Shown here piece after piece: positions 22,714 through 33,174 of a DNA stretch of 64,000 nucleotides. A program made the position numbers and the translations under genes. The DNA is taken from contig JANTUC010000003.1 in the NCBI GenBank assembly GCA_026873275.1, positions 186,001 through 250,000 of the forward strand, given 5' to 3'. Every line of letters begins with the position of its first letter. The stretch's first letter is position 1. Below the pieces are notes generated by a model. The model was not told the origin of the DNA and made no database searches. It saw only the letters and a list, made by a program, of their open reading frames with translations. Origin of the DNA: Pseudopithomyces maydicus (Eukaryota; Ascomycota; Dothideomycetes; Pleosporales; Didymosphaeriaceae).

Positions 22714-24057
22714 ATGCGATGCATGCTCGCGGAGAGTCGGGGTTGAGGCGAGGGCTCGGTGCCGGATCGAAATCGAACATGTTCTCGCGTTCTCGCCCAT
22801 CCATCCCGGTCCGTTGCTCGATCCGCGTTTCGTTCGTGGGGAAAAAGAAAAAGTTGCCAACCAACCAACCAACCAACAACGAACGAACAACACAAATTTC
22901 TTTTTTTATTCGACCGCAAAGGGATGGATGGATGGATGGATGGATGGATGGCTTTGACATGATACTTTCATCCTCTTGTGTTTTCCAGGCTCCTCGGTTC
23001 GTCGGCTTATCTGTCCTGTCCTGTCCTGTCCTGTCCTGTCCACCTGTCCTGTCCTGTCCACCTGTCCAACCTTGATCCGCACCACACCACTGCGAGGCGT
23101 CCGGCTTTCCTATCCCATCCCATCCCATCCTATCGTTCACCAGGCGCTGAGGAGCAACACGAAACGAAGAGGATGAGGGCGTGTCTTGTCTTGTCTTGTC
23201 TGCGAAAGGGATACATTCACACCCCGCCGCTATGATTTGTTTGGTGTTTACAGAGATATATATCCCCCCAATTCCATTCCATTCGCCTGTCTATCTGCCT
23301 GGGATCGATCGCGGATTTCATTGACTGCGGGAGGGGGGCTTATTGGCGTTGTTTTACCTGGGGGAAAAGTCGTGATGGGTTAGAGTGTGGGCGAGTGGGC
23401 GGCGATGAGTAATATAAATACAATACTGTTTATATATGTGTGTAAGTTTATGTATATATGTGGGCGATGTGATGTGTTGTGATATGATGTGCCCGTGACA
23501 CTGTACGCTGTGTGAATGGACGGTACTACTACGTAGATGCGGAACCGTGCCGTTCTGTACCGTGAGCAGCAGCTGTAATTTTTCACCCCGCTGGTGTCGG
23601 CATGATCTGTTTAGGCTCTCACGATGATAATTGAATGACTGGCTATGTGCGAAGCAGGGTCTGTGCTATTTGCGTGGAAGGGCCATAGATATTTTTTCCT
23701 AGTGTGTTGGCCGTTGTTCTATGATTGTCGCATCTGTAGTTCATCTTCGTGATAGTGACATCGCACCAATAGCCTCGGAGAACTCTCAATCAGGAAAGCG
23801 CAAAACTTGCGGTGGGGCGAGTGGGGGCGCAAATGTTGGCTCATAAGAGCCCTGAGCACGGCCTGACCTAAGCCTCGTCGCTCTCATAAGCAAAGGCAGT
23901 CACGTTTTAAAGCTTATACTCTGGTCTCTTAAGTGTTTGCATTCCCGGATCGCCACGGTCGTCGCTATAGACACTTCGACCAATAAGTGCATAGGAGGGC
24001 TCCTGATGTGAATAGGCATTTCCAGAGGCACATTTGAAGCTAATATGAACTGTGATA
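22714..24057. other. intergenic region, 1.34 kb, microsatellite-rich first half
   Basis: Follows the YEATS gene. The first 500 nt hold four different short tandem repeats (annotated separately). The second half is non-repetitive and no gene is supported there. Confidence 0.5.
22922..23201. repeat. cluster of four microsatellites
   Basis: Seen directly: (GGAT)n at 22922-22951; (CTGTC)n at 23011-23040, with a shorter continuation to about 23070; (ATCCC)n at about 23111-23133; (CTTGT)n at 23181-23201. Unit lengths of 4-5 nt exclude coding-repeat constraints. They lie in the 3' flank of the YEATS gene, probably partly in its 3' UTR. Confidence 0.85.
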
Positions 24058-25349
24058 ATGAACCAAGCTAAACAAGTAGCCGCACTGGACGGGACTATAC
24101 AGATATCCACGCCTAAAGGATTAGGACTGCTGGGTTCCTGGCCCGCCCTCATCGTTGACCAAACCACCAAAGACCAGTTACGATGGAACGCCCAGGGCCG
24201 CATCGATACCCACCATCTTCCCATGACCTTGGTCCATCTCTCCAGCCTCACGCAAGACAACGTCCTCGCAGTGGCCATCCTCTCCTGGCGCTGGGATACC
24301 TCCCCCTCCGAAATCTCCCGCAACCACCTCAGCGCCCTCATCCTCGCCAAGCACGAATACATCTCCTACCTTTTCATCGACACCATCTCCATCGACCAGA
24401 CTCTACCCAAAGACGAGCTCATCGAGCAAGTCGCCGCCTTCTCAACCCTCTACAGCAAGTTACCCGTCATCGTCGCCTACGACAAACACGACGATGACGC
24501 CTTCGAACGCGTCATGTACAGACCATGGCTCCTCACCGAACTCCGCGCCATAAGGGAAAACCCCTACCCCGTTACATACGCGGGACACATGGCGACCAAG
24601 GGGACGTGCGCATACGGCTTCACGTACTACTTTGAGCGCATCTGGAAACACAGCTTCATGGCGACCATTGTCGCCATCCTCATGGGTGACACGCACATGA
24701 CGGATACAGCCGACTTCCGCTTCATCCTGCACCCCCTTGCGGACGCGATCCAGGCAGCAAACGCGCAGATGAAGACGAGAGACTACCTACTTACGGTCGC
24801 GCTACTGTACATCCCGTTCCTGCACGAGGTCGCGGAGATCATGGAGAACATACAGCGGTTACAGTACGAACGGTATCAGTTCCGCCTGAGCGGAGACGAC
24901 TACTTTACGTCTTTTCCGGCGCGGAGGTGGCCTCAATACGATGTCTACCTGGATGGGATGAGGATTGGGGATTGGGTATGTAGGTTCAGCCGGCCGACTG
25001 CCGGTATAACGTTTACGCGTCTTCGTGGATGTGCTGACTTGATCATCTTTCCTAGGCCGTTTCGAGCAAGCTGTCCCAGACGGGGCTGAATGCGCCATCG
25101 AGCCAGTATGGGGATCAGCCGAAGGCGCTAAGGCTGTTTGAGGGCGCGGTACCGTTTATACTGCGGAAGTTGGGGCTGGAGGAGGGGGATTGGAAAGTGT
25201 ATATGCGGCATGTAGGGAGAGAGAAGAAAAGGACGGTGACGCAGAGGGAGAGGAGGGGGAGGACGCAGGTTTGTGGGACGGTGCAGGTGAATTTGGAGAG
25301 GGAGTGTGTGAGGGGGAGGAAGGTGAACAAGGTGGTGACTATTATGTAG
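24058..25349 (+). CDS. HET-like (heterokaryon-incompatibility-like) protein, divergent
   Basis: Two exons, 24058-24975 and 25056-25349 (80-nt intron), give 403 residues. Three spaced motifs mimic the HET domain: VAILSWRWD (the A-x-SYxWG strand), YLFIDTISIDQ (the WIDAxCINQ strand) and RPWLLTELRAI (the RxWxxQE helix). The residues differ from the canonical HET consensus, so it may belong to a sister family. The C-terminal exon has a structured part (LRLFEGAVPFILRKLGLEEG) and a basic tail. HET proteins trigger fungal non-self recognition and cell death; that role here is inference. The first ATG in frame is 24058. An apparent single stand-alone gene in an accessory region. Confidence 0.6.
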
Positions 25350-25739
25350 AACAGTTTTATGCTGAGTCTATAAAATAAATTTATCCCAATTTAGAGCAGT
25401 ATCATTCCTTATAGTAATATGGGTCGTTTAAGATCTTTGTGTAGGCACATTGAGGGTTGCTTATCTACGGTAGGAGCATTCCTGGCAGTGGAAAGAATGC
25501 CAAGATAAGCGATAGTGATTGTATGGACCCTAGGTCTGTATAATGTAGATTTTTAGGCTCTTCCACACTATCAACCTCCTCGGTTTCCGAGTTCTCAGGT
25601 CACTGAGTAAAGTTCTGAATTAAAAAAATGGCAAGTAAGTATATGAATCATAGAAATTTCTTTTCCTGATGATCTCGCATGTCTCTCAGGACCGCGTTGC
25701 CTTTTTCCAAAAGTTTTATACTAGCAACTCACACCATTG
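25350..25739. other. convergent intergenic region, 390 nt
   Basis: Between the 3' ends of the HET-like gene (plus) and the SDR gene (minus). AT-rich, nothing recognised. Confidence 0.4.
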
Positions 25740-26862
25740 TTAACACTGCCACCCTCCATCCACACTGACCGCGTTACCAGTTATATAACTTGATCCATCA
25801 CCAAGTAAAAACGCAATCAACTCCGCGACTTCCTCCGCCTTGCCTTTTCTCTTGAGCGCGACATTGGTCGCTTCGGCCAAGGTTTCGTCTTTGACGCCTT
25901 TCACTGCTATTCGGGCAGCCTGGCTCATGGGTGTGTCGATCATACCTCTCCAACATGCTATCAGTATTGTTCTTGCTTATTGTGTATCACCCCGCACCGT
26001 CCTTTTCCAATGAATTGAATTAAGAGAAAAAAACTCTTCAGTGTAATGGATAAGTAAGAGGTAAACTCACGGGCATATCGCATTAACCCTCACTCCCCTG
26101 TCTCCAAACTCCTTTGCCGCACTCCGCGTCAGTCCAATAACGCCATGCTTACTCGCTGCGTATGCCGCATTCTTGGCTCTGCCTTGCAGGCCAGCAATAG
26201 AGCTGGCATTTACGATGGAACCATTGTCCGAGATGTGGAGAAGTTGGTGCTTGAGGCAGATGGCGACACCCTTGAGGTTGACGCCGAGTATGAAATCCCA
26301 TTCTGTGAGGTCGAGAGTGGCGAGGGTGGAAATGCCGATGGATTTTCCTGGGTAGGGTGTTCAGCGATGGAGAAAGAGAGAAGAGCAGGTGAGACGTGAG
26401 GAGCGGGAAAGACGAACCAATCACCCCAGCCATGTTTGCTGCGCCATCGATGCGGCCAAAGGTGCGGATTGTGAAGGCGATCCAGGCTTCTACCTAAATA
26501 TGTGTGGGTATCTTGTCAGTTAAATAAATTTAACATGGAATTATTTTTCATGGTCCCCAAATATTGTCATCTTTTCCAGTTTTCCTCTTTCATTCTTCGG
26601 CCAGATAGTAATTCTTTCATTATCTTTTTGAATTCAGACCGCACAGGCTTACCTCTTCTTCGAGCCGCACATCGACCTTATAGGTTATCACACCTTCGCC
26701 TTCGCCATTCCACTGAGCCTTGATCTCTTGACTAATAGTTTCTAGTCCATCGCTGTTTGCATCGGAAAGACTGAGCCGGGCTCCCTTCGAGGCGAGAAGG
26801 CGTGCTGTGGCGAGGCCAATGCCAGATGCGGCGCCTGTGATCAGGATGACGCGGTTTTGCAT
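25740..26862 (-). CDS. classical short-chain dehydrogenase/reductase
   Basis: Four exons (26862-26653, 26493-26418, 26347-26071, 25947-25740) give 256 residues, the usual SDR length. The cofactor motif is VILITGAASGIGLATARLLA (TGxxxGxG, residues about 9-15); DVRLEEE follows strand 3. The catalytic segment reads SIVNASSIAGLQG with the active-site Ser, and YAASKHGVIGLTRSAAKEFG supplies the YxxxK pair. The C-terminus SSYITGNAVSVDGGW is typical. Residue Asp after strand 2 (LSLSDANSDG) suggests NAD(H) preference. It lies 0.7 kb from the RiPP precursor on the same strand and could be a tailoring enzyme, but nothing in the sequence proves cluster membership. Confidence 0.92.
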
Positions 26863-27584
26863 AGTCGTATCTCTTTCGGTTGTGGCTGTTTATCCACAAC
26901 TGGCGTTTAATGTTGGGTGTATATGTGAAGATACCGGGGTTGTGCGCGAATGTATATGTGTATGAGGTGGGAATCAAGAAAGGACGCTAAATACGAGAAT
27001 GAATGTTTACACCTAGATATATATATCTATCCAGTGAAGCGAGAAAAGGGATTATAGAGACCGGTCACGTTTACTCATTGTTATGGAAATGTACAAGACG
27101 GAGTCTGTATGAAACTCAAGAGGCGGAAATAGGAATCCGAGATCTCTGAATGCGGGGGCGGGGTGTATTGCCTATTTGTTTCCCCACGGCGCTAATGACA
27201 CATTTCAGAACACGACTCCTGTGCGTTAGGCGGATATGTAGAGCATTGAGAGACCACTGAATATTTTGTTGATCACCGTTCTATACGGAGATGGAATGAG
27301 TAGAAGGTTTTGGTGCGTTAGAGATTTTTTGATATTCAGCCACTGACTGACGATGCATTACGAGGTTAAGGATCAATAAGAATTTATGCTGAATTTTGAT
27401 TCCAATGTGCATTCTGAATACGGAAATAAACCGTTTAAGCTTTGACAGATGAATTTACGTGACTCCATGTTGAATGGGTCAACGTCCGGCCAAACATGCA
27501 GAATACATCGCCCAATCCGTCTAGTTTTGGTTTCTTCAGCGTGCAACAGTGCATGCTGGATGGAACAGCAAAATCTTCGGCTTC
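26863..27584. other. intergenic region, 722 nt
   Basis: Upstream of the SDR and downstream of the RiPP precursor. An imperfect TA palindrome (TAGATATATATATCTA) lies near 27014-27029, about 150 nt upstream of the SDR start and possibly a core promoter. No gene seen. Confidence 0.4.
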
Positions 27585-28049
27585 TTACTCCTTGTAGAAG
27601 TTCTGCGAAGCGTCACTATCAACCTGAGCCCCGGCCCTCTTGTAGAAATTCTGAGAAGCATCACCGTCCGCCTGAGCTCTCTTGTAGAAATTCTGGGAAG
27701 CGTCGCTATCCGCCTCAGTTCTCTTGTAAAAGTTCTGAGAAGCATCACCATCAACCTGAGCCTCAGTTCTCTTGTAAAAGTTCTGAGAAGCATCACCATC
27801 AACCTGAGCCTCGGCTCTCTTGTAAAAGTTCTGAGAAGCGTCACCATCAGCCTGAGCTTCCCCTCTCTTATACAAATTCATGGAAAGGCTGCCATCAGTC
27901 TGAGCTTGGCCTCTAGTATGTCCCACTGTGGTAAGCACAAAAGTCAGCTACGATGATCTAGTTGATGTAGCAAACCTACCGAAGACTGGGCCCGCTACAG
28001 CCGTCAAACACAGTGACAGCGCTACAGCGAAAGTCGATACAAACTTCAT
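27585..28049 (-). CDS. Kex2-processed repeat precursor peptide (dikaritin/UstA-type RiPP precursor)
   Basis: Two exons, 28049-27980 and 27925-27585 (54-nt intron), give 136 residues. A signal peptide MKFVSTFAVALSLCLTAVAG is followed by a short linker and seven tandem units. The consensus is xEAQVDGDASQNFYKR: an acidic spacer, then N-[FL]-Y and the dibasic Lys-Arg site cut by Kex2 in the Golgi. The first unit ends SLSMNLYKR and the rest end ASQNFYKR, except the last, which ends NFYKE and lacks the KR. Two units are two residues shorter. This is the organisation of ustiloxin, phomopsin and asperipin precursors, where UstYa-type proteins cyclise a Tyr/Phe-containing core. A UstYa-like gene lies 1.6 kb away, divergent. 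The peptide product itself is not predictable. Confidence 0.9.
27588..27920 (-). repeat. seven tandem 42-48-bp coding repeats of the RiPP precursor
   Basis: Each DNA unit carries the sense of GCATCACCATC...TTGTAGAAATTCTGAGAAG-like sequence on the plus strand. Units are highly similar at the nucleotide level, and the shorter ones lack 6 bp, so the frame is always kept. This points to expansion/contraction by unequal exchange or slippage under coding constraint. Confidence 0.85.
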
Positions 28050-29679
28050 GGTGCTTTGGAGGTGAGGTGGGTTGGAATACCCGCCGATCAGTGTTAATTG
28101 AAGTCTGTTAAGGGGAGTGGCAGGAAACTGGCTGGTTGAATGAGAGGTTGGCTTCAGAAAATCTGATATTTATATACGTCTGGAGCGGTGTTGGATCGGA
28201 TTATGCATGACCAGAAGGTTTACGGAATCTTATTACATGTATGCGTTCTGGAAGTCATTTTCCTAAAATTATCCCAATGAACATCGATCATTGACTAGAT
28301 GCAGCATTGGATGCCTGCAGCGTGTTGGTGACAGTTCCTGAAAACCTCCCACGTGGACATACTAGCCACTTGGGGCAACTACAACAGGTTCTCAATTCCA
28401 GCGCATTCGTACCACTGACCAGATTTGGCTCTCGGCATTTTGATGGACATTTTCAATCACGTCTTGTGGCTGGCTGAGTTGCTGTATATTGAGTGCTCAT
28501 GCCAAGATCTCCTTGGGGTAATCCTGCAGCCCCAACAGGAAATCCTTGTAAGTTCTACCAAGAAAGTGAGAAAAGTAACATGCTGGATATTACAAGGGTT
28601 AATTATACTATGGATTGCAATGGTGGTATGCAATGATGTGCAAAGGATTCATCTTCTCTTCTGGTGAATAACGTGAGAGTTGTTGGGTCCATTAAACATT
28701 TGATACATGCAATTTCAGCTGTAATATATGCTCGACCTTGTATATAGCTCGCAAGATTATCAGAGGTATCTTGAAGAAAACTCCACATGATTAGCTCAGC
28801 ACCTAACACGCTAGAATTCATCGCAGTCGATGCAATGAACAGGCATCTCACTGCCTGCCTGTCTTCCATACCCACATCTAGTTCCCAGGCCTGTACCTTA
28901 GTCTGTAGCTACTGCAATTGGGCTGCTCCATTGGTTAATCCGAACATTAATTATTATTCATTTCTAGACCTCATTAATCGGGGAAGTGCGTTAGTTTGCT
29001 ATACTCGTACATAACGACTGATCAGCATAACCATGTACTTTTGGGCCCATGATCTTTCGGCTGAAGCTGGTTTGGTAAATTTAAACCGCCAGGATAACTT
29101 TATGCCATTCATAATCTCGAGGTAATCGTACTCGGGTGTGCGCAGACCCCAACAGGGTGGCACATGACCATTACCAATCATGGATACAGGACACTGTCCG
29201 ACGTCTGAATAGAACGAAAGATGTAACGTTGGTAATCAACATCTTACTAGGCTTGACCATCGGCGTTTTGATAGGTTACATAACGCTTGGCGCATGCATA
29301 TTATATGGTGGTGTGATGTTCCTAGCAAAACAGTTGGACCCATGTCATACCGAAGGAACATATATTAGAAGCTGAAATGCATCTCTCCCCGGAGAAACAC
29401 AACTATGCAGGGTGACAAGGTTGGCTTTCAGCTTGCTGTCTTCTTAGCCCACTTTTTCATCCACCTTCTAAAAGGAGTAACTGTGATATCACAGTCCGAC
29501 TGTTCGGTATTGCCAGCTCGTTCCAATACATCTTTCACAATCAGCAAGGTCGAGAGAGTGAAGTAAAAATCGCTAATTGTAATCCATCTTTCAACATAAC
29601 TACTCATAGTGACGATAGTTCCTTTGCGACTACCGAGACCCTTGCCTTGAGCCTGTTATCGGAATCTCAAGTGAGTGCA
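28050..29679. other. divergent intergenic region between RiPP precursor and UstYa-like gene, 1.6 kb
   Basis: AT-rich. Several frames of 60-90 codons exist. The most protein-like, at 29136-29375 (plus), has one hydrophobic stretch (LVINILLGLTIGVLIGYITL), but none contains HxxHC, tyrosinase or other RiPP-tailoring motifs or a splice-consistent extension. It may hold a degraded tailoring gene or only promoters. Confidence 0.4.
28169..28176 (-). promoter_or_regulatory. TATA box of the RiPP precursor gene
   Basis: TATATAAA on the minus strand, 120 nt upstream of the precursor ATG. Position and sequence fit a core promoter. Confidence 0.5.
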
Positions 29680-30630
29680 ATGAGCTATTCCAGACTCCCT
29701 AGATCGGTTTCCGATTGGGAAAAAGAGGATGATGCAGAAATCCAAAGTCAAGATGGGGAACCAACTGTTCTGTCTGAAGCCAGAAGAAACAAGATGCTCT
29801 GGGTTCATGTCTGTCTCATATCCCTCTATAGTTTTGCATTTGTAATCATGCTCGGTCGCAGCTCATCTCTGGTCACCGGAACCGCAGGGCTCATACATTG
29901 TAGGTGCAAGGAGACTTCTGAAACGGCTTCAATCCCCAATATACTGACATTGTATACAGCCCCTGCCAGAGATGCGCTCCGTCCCCTGAAGGTATTGTTC
30001 AACGACGACCTCACCAAGCTCAACCCATATCGCGGGCCATCTCGACCAGAGCTCGACGAAGCATGGTCCAGCCTGGTCAAGTTCAACAGCATCCGCATCT
30101 CAGCCTCTGATCTCCGAGCGATGAATCGGACGTCTGTCAAACTATCCGACGGATCTGGAACATATCTAGCGGGACTCGAGGTCCACCATCAACTCCATTG
30201 TCTGAAAACAATCAGACAGTACATCTATCGGGACGACTACGACCTGCCGCCACGACACCTGAGTGAGCATCTCGACCACTGCATTGATAACCTGCGCCAA
30301 TTCGTCATGTGCAAGGCAGACGTGGCTGTCCAGACCTTTGATTGGATCGACAACAATCCGCGCCCGTTTCCCAACTTCAAAGTCGAACACGAGTGCGTCG
30401 ACTGGGATCTCGTCAACGAGTGGGCGGGAAACCACGCTGTCGATATCTTTGATAATAGGACAATTGTGCACCCCACACTTGGTAAGTGGACCAATGACTT
30501 GCAGTCGGTCAGTATTGATGAAGATGATGAAGGCGTTTCGTACCCTACGGATCACAATGGGATTTTGATTCAAGTCGATGGTAAGGATCCCGTGGAGGGA
30601 AAGATCATAACTCCGCCTGTCCACGATTGA
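29680..30630 (+). CDS. UstYa-like (DUF3328) RiPP-tailoring protein
   Basis: Two exons (29680-29899, 29960-30630; 60-nt intron) give 296 residues. A cytosolic N-terminus is followed by one transmembrane segment (about 40-60, LWVHVCLISLYSFAFVIMLG), then the luminal UstYa domain: SPARDALRPLKVLFNDD, a YRGPSRPELDEAWSSLV block, the HQLHC motif (150-154) and the second HLDHC motif (177-181). These two HxxHC motifs are the defining, probably metal-binding, features of UstYa family oxidases, which make the ether or C-C cross-links of ustiloxin-type cyclic peptides. C-terminal FKVEHECVDWDLVNEWAGNH is also typical. The neighbouring KR-repeat precursor is its evident substrate candidate. Most known pathways use two UstY proteins; only one is seen here. 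Confidence 0.92.
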   Translation: MSYSRLPRSVSDWEKEDDAEIQSQDGEPTVLSEARRNKMLWVHVCLISLYSFAFVIMLGRSSSLVTGTAGLIHCRCKETSETASIPNILTLYTAPARDALRPLKVLFNDDLTKLNPYRGPSRPELDEAWSSLVKFNSIRISASDLRAMNRTSVKLSDGSGTYLAGLEVHHQLHCLKTIRQYIYRDDYDLPPRHLSEHLDHCIDNLRQFVMCKADVAVQTFDWIDNNPRPFPNFKVEHECVDWDLVNEWAGNHAVDIFDNRTIVHPTLGKWTNDLQSVSIDEDDEGVSYPTDHNGILIQVDGKDPVEGKIITPPVHD

Positions 30631-31046
30631 ATGACCCGAAGCTGCAGCGAATTATATAATCTCGTATGTAAATAAGTTTTCAAGATCATGTATTCTGATC
30701 GGATGTAGCCATGTCAATCATTTCTCCAGTGATAGTCTCGATGGTGACAGCTGCAAGCCGCGTGCATGACCCAAGGTAAGTTGCTTAGACTACCTAGCGC
30801 TCGTGTGTTTCTATTGTGAGCAGTATGACGCAAGGCGTCATCGACGAGTGTTTGTTCATCGGAATGCCCGGCCACAGCACGGTGGCCACGATCACGCGCA
30901 TAACGGCGAAGCTCATCGCGCGTCAGTGCAGGAGAGTGGTTACTGCGTACTGTCTTTCGCACCGTAGAATCTCCGAGCTTCTGCTCTGCGGTTTCGGAAT
31001 GCAAAATCAACTTTTTGAATTTATCTTATCATCTATAAGAAAGTTG

Positions 31047-32417
31047 TCAGGCGCGATCCAGAAAAGGGTTGACTGGAGCGACTGTAACAGAGTCCCTATG
31101 ACTCTTCGAGACGCGGTGCATTTCTTGGTTCTCTCCCACTTCCCAGTCGTCTATCGAGAGAGTTTGGTGAGATTCAGCGTGGCCAACCTTGCCATCGCAC
31201 TCGCTGCAGCGTCGCTTCTGGTAGCAGCAACAGAGATGGCGACGCAGCCACGAAGGCGGCATCTTGGCGTCCACGCCATGAACAAATCGACCGGGATGAA
31301 CAACATTCCACACGAAGATAGCTAACCACATTGGCGTCGACTCCAAGACGTACAGCACGAGCTCGTTACTCGGAAGCGGGTTGCTTGGGCCCAGGCCGGC
31401 AGAGAACTCAGCGAGGCGGTATACGATGCGAATGGTGATGGCCAGTAGGCAGCCGTAGAGCGCCCAGACCAATTGTTTCCACCCAACACTTTTGTCCGCA
31501 GCCAGTCGTCCAATTCTTTCGGCCTGGAGCTGGTCCCAATGGAATTTGATCACCAAGCCGGAGAACAGCACAATGAAGCCCTCCTGCATGCCGATGCCGC
31601 CCATGTATATGTTCAGACCCTTCCTCTGCGCGTCCGGACTTGCGCCTGGGCCGGCCATGCCACCGCCAACGAGCTGAATGACGAAGGAAACGACGTCGAG
31701 CGTGACGAAAATGAGAGCGAGGATGGAAGGCGAGAAGACCCATACTTTGCGCGTGGGCGAGTAAAAGTGGACGATGCGAGCGAAAGCCATGTATGCGAAA
31801 GCATTAACCCCTAGAAACCATGTTAATCGTGTAAGAGATAACCGTTTCCGAAACAAACACTCACAGATAGGCGCTACCAAGACCAAGATTTGCGCCACAA
31901 TTGCAATGCCAGAGGACTGCTGATCCCTGGAGCCCAGAGCGCGAAACGCATACGCACCCGTCTCCCAAAGCGCGGCCATGACGACAACCCAGCAGAAGCC
32001 ATTCCGGTACCGAATCGCTTGGGCCAGGTGCGCGACTGTGAGAACGCCGAACAGGACGGAGAAGGCTATTGCCGCGGCGAAATTCGGAAAGTATGGCCAC
32101 AGCGCGTTACATGCGTCTGCGGGAACATAGCCATTGGGGCCGGGAGTTGCGTAGGAGCTGAAGCCTGGGGTGCAGGTCGGAGGCGGGAGGTCGAGCGAGA
32201 AGGGGGCGATTGACACTGGGGGAATATCTAATGAGAGGGGCGGAATGCTTGGATCGAAGTTGTTGTCGCGGCGAGATGGTGGGGCAGTGAGAGAAGGCGG
32301 CGAGGTGACCACAGCTCGGTCGGGGAATGTTGGAGAGAGTGGTGGTGCGGGCGTGGGCGAAGCAGCAGAGAGAAGCGGAAACAACAAGGCGTTGAGAAGT
32401 GGAAATGTGAGCCTCAT
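31047..32417 (-). CDS. RTA1-like seven-helix membrane protein
   Basis: Two exons, 32417-31865 and 31810-31047, separated by a 54-nt intron that is a multiple of three. Splicing gives 438 residues and the junction VLVAPIWVNAFAYMAFARIV. A signal-like N-terminus and a Pro-rich extracellular region (about 20-100) precede seven hydrophobic segments, including FAAAIAFSVLFGVLTVAHLA, GFCWVVVMAALWETGAYAFR, FSPSILALIFVTLDVVSFVI, QEGFIVLFSGLVIKFHW and PMWLAIFVWNVVHPGRF. DVVSFVIQLVGGGM and the PGRFVHG end are RTA1 hallmarks. Yeast relatives (RTA1, RSB1) act in lipid translocation and drug tolerance. Next to the RiPP genes it could serve export or self-protection, but this is only positional inference. 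Confidence 0.9.
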   Translation of the reverse strand: MRLTFPLLNALLFPLLSAASPTPAPPLSPTFPDRAVVTSPPSLTAPPSRRDNNFDPSIPPLSLDIPPVSIAPFSLDLPPPTCTPGFSSYATPGPNGYVPADACNALWPYFPNFAAAIAFSVLFGVLTVAHLAQAIRYRNGFCWVVVMAALWETGAYAFRALGSRDQQSSGIAIVAQILVLVAPICECLFRKRLSLTRLTWFLGVNAFAYMAFARIVHFYSPTRKVWVFSPSILALIFVTLDVVSFVIQLVGGGMAGPGASPDAQRKGLNIYMGGIGMQEGFIVLFSGLVIKFHWDQLQAERIGRLAADKSVGWKQLVWALYGCLLAITIRIVYRLAEFSAGLGPSNPLPSNELVLYVLESTPMWLAIFVWNVVHPGRFVHGVDAKMPPSWLRRHLCCCYQKRRCSECDGKVGHAESHQTLSIDDWEVGENQEMHRVSKSHRDSVTVAPVNPFLDRA

Positions 32418-33174
32418 CGCATGGATGGCACAGCAAGCGAACGTGAAAGAATGTGTATAGTGTAAGAATGGTGAGCTGGTTTGTGATTCGATTTTTAAGA
32501 TGAAGAGCAGGGCAGTTATATATTTATGCTAGGTTGAGTAGTACATATGTACCTAGGTATTATCAAAGTTGTGGGTGGAGATTGAGGCTAAGTACAGGAG
32601 TATCAACAGAATAGAAACGTAGGTGCTTGTAAGACGTGCTGCGCGAAGAATACACGCCGCTTCCAATCAGATTGCTGAGACGTGTGCTGTATACCAAAAT
32701 ACAGTGGGGCATCCGACGATTACACGCAGCGCCCAATCAGCACGCTGAGACATGAATCAGGCACAGGCCGTAGTGCGGCGGAAGTGGCTTGCATCGTACG
32801 CGAGCGAGAGTGGATTATGCTAAGCCTTGCTCGCTGCAACACACACGTACAATCCTGGTTTAGTGCTTATTGGTGAAGGTGCTTCACCACCGAGCTGCTT
32901 GCACCTCCTTAGAGCATTACTCGAAAATCCGCTCTACTTGAGCGATCAAGGGTGTCATGACCGGCGCTGTTCAACTGCGGTATGAGGCACCACATATGAC
33001 AAGTGTCGCAACGGTGTATACAGGCCTTTTGAGCTTCATCTCCGCAGTCAACCATATTTCTCTTCCCTGCGCAGCAGCATCGCTGCCATGGCGGTTGGGG
33101 GTGTTCTGATGATTACCATAGCCGAGAGATCGCGCGCAGAGTGCGTGCTCATATCGTTTTTACAAGCGAACCGA
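32418..33174. other. intergenic region, 757 nt
   Basis: Lies upstream of the RTA1-like gene and downstream of the T5orf172 gene. Two near-copies of a short motif (CGCNNCCAATCAG) occur at about 32649 and 32729. No gene supported. Confidence 0.4.
32517..32528 (-). promoter_or_regulatory. TATA-like box of the RTA1-like gene
   Basis: An AT-only TATATAA-containing stretch on the minus strand, about 100 nt upstream of the ATG at 32417. Confidence 0.4.

Noticed and set aside
29136..29375. Possible small membrane protein between RiPP precursor and UstYa gene
   Set aside because: It has one hydrophobic stretch but no homology, no clear start context and no splice-consistent extension. Mentioned only as an open question.
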